From Chromera velia (taxonomy: Eukaryota; Sar; Chromeraceae): 10,802 nt of DNA. The notes beneath the pieces are model-generated. The model made no database searches, was not told the origin of the DNA, and saw only the letters and a program-made list of their open reading frames with translations. The stretch is from NCBI GenBank assembly GCA_018398765.1, contig JAHBMJ010002045.1, forward strand, positions 12,501 to 23,302. The letters run 5' to 3'. A program made the translations under genes and the position numbers. Below, one piece after another: positions 8,244-10,802 of the stretch; within the stretch, counting starts at the first letter, position 1, and each line of letters starts with the position of its first letter.

Positions 8244-10234
8244 ACAGAGAGAGAGACGGAGACAGAGACAGAGACAGAGACAGAGACAGACACAGGCAGG
8301 CAGACAGAAGAGATGAGGAGACGACGAGGAGGCCTCTCGACAATCGCCCCTTCTCCTTCCCTCCTTGATCTTTTCAGTTCACTTACAGATCCACCGACTT
8401 ACACACTGACCAGAGGTTTTCTTCCACAAAAGAGTCGATCACACACTGCAGAAGAGAAGAGGGGAGGAAGTGAAGACGGCAATGAGGCAGGCAACTTCAG
8501 AGCAAGAGAGGAGAGGCACGAAACGATGTCGAATTGAGAAGGCGGGGCAAAGTTCGAAAAATACGGAGAGATACTTTTCATGTTCAGAGGCTGGGCTGTA
8601 GAGGAGGAAAAGAAACCGTGAAAGAAACGCAAGGAGGGTGGCGACAGAAAATTCCGAGACCACCCCCTGGACATTAGAGAGGAAGAGAGAAAAGAAGAGG
8701 GAGTACTCGAGCAATTAGGAAGAGCAAGGGGACGAGGACGGACGGAGGGTGAGGAGTGAATGTAGTCAGCAGAAAAATACACTCCGTGTGTCAATGTTTT
8801 CATTGTCACAAGATCTACGCGCACTCTCTCATTGAGAGACCTCGTCAAAGAAATGGAGCCGTTCGAAAAAATATAGAAAGTGCATGAATGGCGAAAAAAT
8901 GCAAATCGGCCGACCTGTACTTTTGCGGCGTCGTACATCTCTTCACGTCCCTTGGCTCCCCTACTCTCCACAAACTGCTCGTATCTCCGTCGTGCTGCGC
9001 GAAGTTTACAGAGAGAAGCGGGCGAAAGACCATCAGGTAATTTGATGAATACAAATCTAAAAGACTCACTTAGCGCGAGCAAGCAGACAGGTCGACTAGG
9101 TAGCGATCGCAGAGAAAGTGGTGACGTCGAGGAAGACAAAACTGGACGGAACTGTAAAAGGAACGAGAAACTGAATCGTGCCTTCTTCTTCTTCGCTAAA
9201 CTCCAGGAGGACTCTCAGCCAGATCATGAGTGGAAACAAAACAATGTGGACAATCTAGTCGGCCCATGCACACAGGCGGCTGCCGCTGGTTGCAGGCTGA
9301 CCTCTGAGCTCGGCGAGTTGGGGGTCGAAGAATTCTCCCCTGCATTCACTCCCAAAAAACAGGCAGCAAAATGCTTTTCCGAAAGAGCGTTTGGGCAAGC
9401 AAAACCTTTTCCCAGCTCGTGAGAGTGTCATATGACAGCTCAATTTCACTGCAGTACACTGGAATAGAGAGCTGCGCTGGTAACAGGCAGGAATGCAAGA
9501 GGCTCAAAGAACGAACGCATGCACGAAGAAAGAAAGAGGGTCCTGGGAGTTGGAAAGCCTAACACACGCAGTGAGAGTCAGTCAAATACGACCTGATGAC
9601 CCATGCTGCTTTGGTAAGATGCCAAAAATGTGAGTGCAAGCCTGCGCGCAAGCATGAATGTATGCATGCATGCTTGCATGGAGGACAAAGGTCAGCTTCT
9701 TTTGTGTATATATGTGGATCGATGAGAGTCCGGTTTTCAACTTCATCGCTGTGCATTCTGACTGACGTACATGTTTCGGAGCGACTTCTCCAATTGCTGC
9801 GTCTGGCCTTTTGTCTGCACCTTCGCTGTGTTAGGCTCCTCTCTTGGCTTGGTGTGGGACCACTTGGCGGTGCCTCGCTGGTTGATCCAGCTGCGAAAGA
9901 GGCCCTTCTCCCCGAGCTGCGAACAAACCACAGCCTGCTCAACATCTTGTCGTCCATCCTTTGGCTGAGAGCAGCTACAGTCACAACCTTTTCCGTAAAG
10001 GTCGCTGGGGGAGAGCCCCTTCTGTCTGCTCATGGTGGAACAGGTCTCTTTCGGTCGCGGGCCCTCAGTCTGATGCTCCTACTGCCGACGATGAGATTGA
10101 CAGTCGACACAGAGCTGTATGAATTCTCTCTCCGTTACTGCCTTTCGGCGAGGAGCTTTGATCTTCGCAATCCTTTCATGGACAGGATCCTGCCTCTTAT
10201 CACCCAGCGGACCAATCGAACTCTTCGCGATCAT
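3824..10234 (-). CDS. Multi-IQ-motif (calmodulin-binding) protein, 14-exon split gene
   Basis: Join (minus strand): 10234-10083, 10004-9771, 9339-9302, 8994-8915, 8445-8387, 8076-7937, 7632-7577, 7139-7059, 6914-6851, 6452-6349, 6006-5918, 5642-5610, 5323-4813, 4462-3824. All 13 introns are GT-AG and all phases agree; the total is 2280 bases, 759 residues plus stop. Six IQ motifs are visible: LQAVMKG..R (229), IQRGWKRFEDR (252), IQARIRGFLAR (296), LHACLRGYRTR (319), IQRTWMRLVCLR (345) and IQAAYRSFCFR (363). IQ motifs bind calmodulin or myosin-light-chain-type EF-hand proteins without needing calcium in many families. No motor head, kinase or other enzyme domain is seen, so a scaffold or cytoskeletal role is inferred. 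A Cys/His cluster (384-402), an Arg/Glu/Lys-rich helix (about 500-530) and a Ser/Gly-rich tail (548-759) follow. Least certain are the first exon, the start codon and the last exon. The ortholog is not recognised; SPATA17-like or other ciliary IQ proteins are possible. Confidence 0.75.
4617..4658 (-). other. Alternative short last exon of the IQ gene
   Basis: A very strong acceptor (CTCTTCCTCTTTTTCAG) stands before a phase-0 frame of 13 codons and TGA (HSQTLLVHKNWLP, stop). It fits the donor of exon 13 and would give a protein of about 560 residues without the low-complexity tail. It may be an alternative end, a cryptic site, or the real one. Confidence 0.3.
4813..5323 (-). other. Exon 13 of the IQ gene: Cys/His patch and charged helix (residues 377-547)
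   Basis: Acceptor CTCTCCATGCAG after CCCCCTCTCCCGCTC; donor AAA|GTAAGC. 170 full codons. It opens with CGCPLH and HQHSAFH (Cys 384, Cys 386, His 389, 396, 398, 402), a possible metal-binding cluster. A neutral middle follows (residues about 410-490, including RHMMGGGFFDVSG), then a strongly charged Arg/Glu/Lys/Gln helix at about 500-530 (EARQRRREKEAERERQRQAK), typical of a single alpha helix or coiled coil. If unspliced, the frame ends five codons later (SFNF then stop at 4797-4795). Confidence 0.88.
5610..5642 (-). other. Exon 12 of the IQ gene: 33-base microexon carrying the rest of IQ6 (residues 366-377)
   Basis: Acceptor TTCTGTTTGCAG; donor CCG|GTCAGT. Encodes YRSFCFRRIL with one spare base in and two out. 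Joined to exon 11 it yields NIQAAYRSFCFRRIL, with basic residues at both canonical positions, a far better IQ motif than either neighbouring candidate exon gives. Its 33 bases are a multiple of three, so skipping it would keep frame and delete half of IQ6. Confidence 0.8.
5918..6006 (-). other. Exon 11 of the IQ gene: IQ5 and start of IQ6 (residues 337-366)
   Basis: Acceptor TCTTCTTTCTGCAG, strong; donor GC|GTCAGT. Encodes TQQLAALMIQRTWMRLVCLR then HCAALNIQA. IQRTWMRLVCLR is an IQ motif whose two Arg lie one position later than usual. The exon ends two bases into the Ala after the next Ile-Gln-Ala. Confidence 0.85.
6349..6452 (-). other. Exon 10 of the IQ gene: second half of IQ3 and IQ4 (residues 302-336)
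   Basis: Acceptor CCCTTCCAG, whose pyrimidine tract is a CCCT microsatellite; donor CAG|GTTAGT. Encodes FLARCRVERMKRGRARLHAC then LRGYRTRALLRRAQ. The second part is an IQ motif with His at the Gln position (LHACLRGYRTR). Two spare bases 'gt' complete Gly 302. Confidence 0.88.
6457..6484 (-). repeat. GGGA microsatellite acting as polypyrimidine tract of exon 10
   Basis: On the transcribed minus strand this reads as tandem CCCT ending at the CCAG acceptor of exon 10 (AG at 6454-6453). It is therefore placed as the pyrimidine tract of that splice site. Confidence 0.85.
6508..6552. repeat. GACA microsatellite in intron 9
   Basis: About 11 tandem GACA units, 55 bases upstream (in the transcript) of the exon 10 acceptor. 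It reads as TGTC on the transcribed strand. Confidence 0.95.
6851..6914 (-). other. Exon 9 of the IQ gene: first half of IQ3 (residues 281-302)
   Basis: Acceptor CACAATGCAG; donor AGAG|GTGAGC, close to consensus. Encodes AKGLSYRQVVYFAKVIQARI then Arg and 'g'. The phase-1 break falls in the Gly of the IQ motif. Joining to exon 10 restores VIQARIRGFLARCRV, a fully canonical IQ motif. This is the strongest single proof that the splice model is right. Confidence 0.86.
7059..7139 (-). other. Exon 8 of the IQ gene: IQ2 (residues 254-280)
   Basis: Acceptor TCCATGCAG (poor pyrimidine tract); donor AAG|GTCGGT, inside a short GTCG repeat. Encodes RGWKRFEDRMKKRALQTGVL then GPLLQGK. With the preceding Ile-Gln it gives IQRGWKRFEDR, an IQ motif with Lys at the first basic position, Arg in place of the usual Gly, and Arg at the second basic position. 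The exon is 27 codons, phase 0 at both ends, so skipping it would not shift the frame. Confidence 0.75.
7577..7632 (-). other. Exon 7 of the IQ gene (residues 235-253)
   Basis: Acceptor with a CT-rich tract ending CCGTTCAG; donor CAG|GTAGGA. Encodes AVVRMRQRKQLKAILAIQ. It completes the first IQ motif (Gly-AVV-Arg) and ends exactly after the Gln of the second IQ motif, which continues in exon 8. Phase 1 in, phase 0 out. Confidence 0.78.
7876..7959 (-). repeat. 42-base in-frame tandem duplication across the exon 6 donor
   Basis: Copies 7918-7959 and 7876-7917. The 29 bases 7931-7959 and 7889-7917 are identical; the remaining 13 bases are similar T/C runs. Each copy contains the end of exon 6 (KLQAVMK) and a GTCAGG splice donor. 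42 bases is 14 codons. Confidence 0.92.
7937..8076 (-). other. Exon 6 of the IQ gene: charged coiled-coil, start of IQ1 (residues 188-235)
   Basis: Acceptor CTGTTCCTTCAG; donor AAAG|GTCAGG. Encodes a strongly charged helix (REAVVERKRADLLRELEEKA then EERRRLGALG) and ends STKLQAVMK plus 'g', which together with exon 7 forms the first IQ motif (LQAVMKGAVVR). An identical second donor lies 42 bases downstream inside a tandem duplication (exon end 7895). Its use would add 14 residues without changing frame. Confidence 0.75.
8160..8309. repeat. CAGA / GA / GACAGA compound microsatellite in intron 5
   Basis: About 150 bases of CAGA units, then (GA)n at 8192-8224, then GACAGA units. It lies in the intron between exons 5 and 6 and becomes a long CU-rich stretch in the minus-strand transcript. 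Frames through it (Arg-Glu or Ser-Leu runs) are not genes. Confidence 0.95.
8387..8445 (-). other. Exon 5 of the IQ gene (residues 169-188)
   Basis: Has one of the best acceptors in the gene: a long CT-rich run ending CTTCTGCAG. The donor is a consensus GTAAGT. Encodes CVIDSFVEENLWSVCKSVD plus 'ct', completed to Leu by exon 6. A second GTAAGT 13 bases earlier in the transcript, and a GTCAGT, are alternative donors, but the phase-1 GTAAGT would create a stop with the nearby acceptor of exon 6. Only the chosen donor keeps the frame. Confidence 0.7.
8915..8994 (-). other. Exon 4 of the IQ gene (residues 142-168)
   Basis: Acceptor CGCGCAG after a pyrimidine-rich stretch; donor CAG|GTCGGC. Encodes RRRYEQFVESRGAKGREEMY followed by DAAKVQ, a charged helix-like segment. 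The end (AAKVQ, then CVIDSF from exon 5) has the start of an IQ-like motif but lacks the later Arg/Gly positions, so I do not count it. An acceptor further upstream (CTTTTAG) would extend the exon but does not fit the phase of exon 3. Confidence 0.68.
9302..9339 (-). other. Exon 3 of the IQ gene: 38-base microexon (residues 129-142)
   Basis: Lies between a TGCAG acceptor, preceded by a T-run, and a GTCAGC donor. It encodes GEFFDPQLAELR. It enters with one spare base and leaves with one, which matches exon 2 (two spare bases out) and exon 4 (two in). The join reads smoothly: SLRNM-GEFFDPQLAELR-ARRRYEQF. It is too short to be found as an ORF, so the support is phase plus splice sites only. Confidence 0.6.
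9771..10004 (-). other. Exon 2 of the IQ gene (residues 51-129)
   Basis: The acceptor is a strong CTCTCCCCCAG; the donor is GTACGT starting at 9770. It encodes 77 full codons, Cys-rich at first (CDCSCS) and then basic and polar (RSWINQRGTAKWSH, QTKGQTQQLEKSLRN). The frame is open for 291 bases from the ATG at 10033. A second donor, GTCAGT, lies 4 bases further on and would end the exon in phase 0, but it does not fit the phase of the following exon. The final 'at' joins 'g' of exon 3 to give Met. Confidence 0.62.
10083..10234 (-). other. Exon 1 of the IQ gene (candidate first exon, residues 1-51)
   Basis: An ATG at 10234 opens a basic, protein-like reading frame of 50 codons (begins MIAKSSIGPLGDKRQDP, later KAVTEREFIQLCVDC). 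If unspliced it meets TAG at 10081-10079. A GTAGGA donor starting at 10082 would leave 'ca', completed by 'c' from exon 2. The donor is weak and the resulting intron only 78 bases. The alternative is that this frame is not used and translation starts at the ATG at 10033, which has a good ccaccATGa context and lies in the same frame as exon 2. Confidence 0.45.
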
Positions 10235-10802
10235 GAAATCTATATATATATATACGAAGTCGGCTGCTCGCATGCGTATACGCACCACGTACGCGTATCG
10301 ATCGTTTATGGTTGGGATGCGCCTCTGCGCAGGGTTAATATATGCCCAATATCGCCCGCCCCCCCTATATATAGACCCCTGCCCTTGAATTTTGCTATGC
10401 GAACGTATTAAAAAAATAAGAAAAAAATGGATTGGCTCACCAATACAGCCATACATGCATCTGAGCTTAGCTCTACCGGGCTTTGCCTGCAATTATGCTA
10501 CATCACATATCCTGAAATCAGTCTGTCAGTGTTCTCTGTTCTCTGCTGAAATCAACTTCAGATTGTTCCTCTTGCATCTGATAGATAACTTCAATCGCTT
10601 TTTGGATCGTTGTTTGATAGTCTCTATAGTTTTCCGGAAAACTTCCGACGGTTATTTTATGAAAATACCGACTTTTTGGGTCCGATTTCTCATGTGTTGT
10701 TTGAGATAAGAGCAGGGGGGAACAAAAGCTGGTTTCTGTTTTGGCGTTTCAGCCGATTGCTTGGACTGAAAATGAAGTGACTGCTTAGGACACAAGCAAA
10801 TG
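10235..10802 (-). promoter_or_regulatory. Upstream flank of the IQ gene
   Basis: No convincing gene is seen. The part nearest the gene has a TATATATA run (10241-10253) and a cluster of overlapping CG/TA palindromes (10270-10302, including GCGTATACGC and TACGCGTA), then A-rich DNA at 10409-10427. A plus-strand frame at 10392-10709 is AT-rich and hydrophobic, without support. The promoter role is inferred only from position. Confidence 0.35.

Noticed and set aside
8399-9139. Minus-strand 246-codon frame
   Set aside because: Only the 8915-8994 part is coding; the rest is pyrimidine-rich intron giving Ser/Leu/Phe/Pro runs.
9596-10411. Plus-strand 271-codon frame
   Set aside because: It overlaps exons 1 and 2 on the opposite strand and runs through intron and TATATA repeats; a shadow frame.
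10392-10709. Plus-strand 105-codon frame at the right end
   Set aside because: AT-rich, hydrophobic and Cys/Phe-rich composition without domains; it looks like chance reading of flank DNA.

Overview
This looks like nuclear DNA of a coccidian apicomplexan, most likely a Sarcocystidae type (Toxoplasma / Neospora / Cystoisospora-like). The assignment is inference. It rests on one gene cut into many short exons by GT-AG introns of about 80-470 bases, long Ser/Gly/Ala-rich low-complexity protein segments, GATC/TGCATG-rich flanks and abundant microsatellites. Nothing looks bacterial: there are no operons, no ribosome binding sites and no long uninterrupted ORFs.

The main content is one minus-strand gene covering roughly 10234 down to 3824. 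I rebuilt it by hand as 14 exons. Every splice junction has GT and AG in place and every codon phase matches its neighbour. The sum is 2280 coding bases, about 759 residues. The product is a previously unnamed (to me) multi-IQ-motif protein. Its N-terminal half is basic and coiled-coil-like. Residues about 229-377 hold six IQ (calmodulin/myosin-light-chain binding) motifs. A Cys/His-rich patch follows at about 384-402, then an Arg/Glu/Lys-rich helix at about 500-530, and finally a 212-residue low-complexity tail ending in an acidic stretch. It probably acts as a cytoskeletal or motility-associated scaffold that binds calmodulin-like proteins, but the sequence alone does not establish this.

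The left edge (1-313) probably holds the 3' end of a separate plus-strand gene, which would make the two genes convergent. Between them (314-3823) I find no secure gene. That stretch has pyrimidine-rich DNA with a few exon-like islands (719-825, 1445-1552), a 30-base tandem repeat (1771-1830), two large TG arrays with a shared flank (2287-2380, 2566-2671), and an AT-rich, ORF-free block (about 2880-3780) with a G-run hairpin and a (TA)n tract. The right edge (10235-10802) is the upstream, promoter-side flank of the IQ gene.

The most notable points are the hidden 14-exon IQ gene itself, a 42-base in-frame tandem duplication that copies both a 5' splice site and half an IQ motif, two microexons of 33 and 38 bases, a choice of three possible C-termini, and a microsatellite that forms the polypyrimidine tract of an IQ exon.
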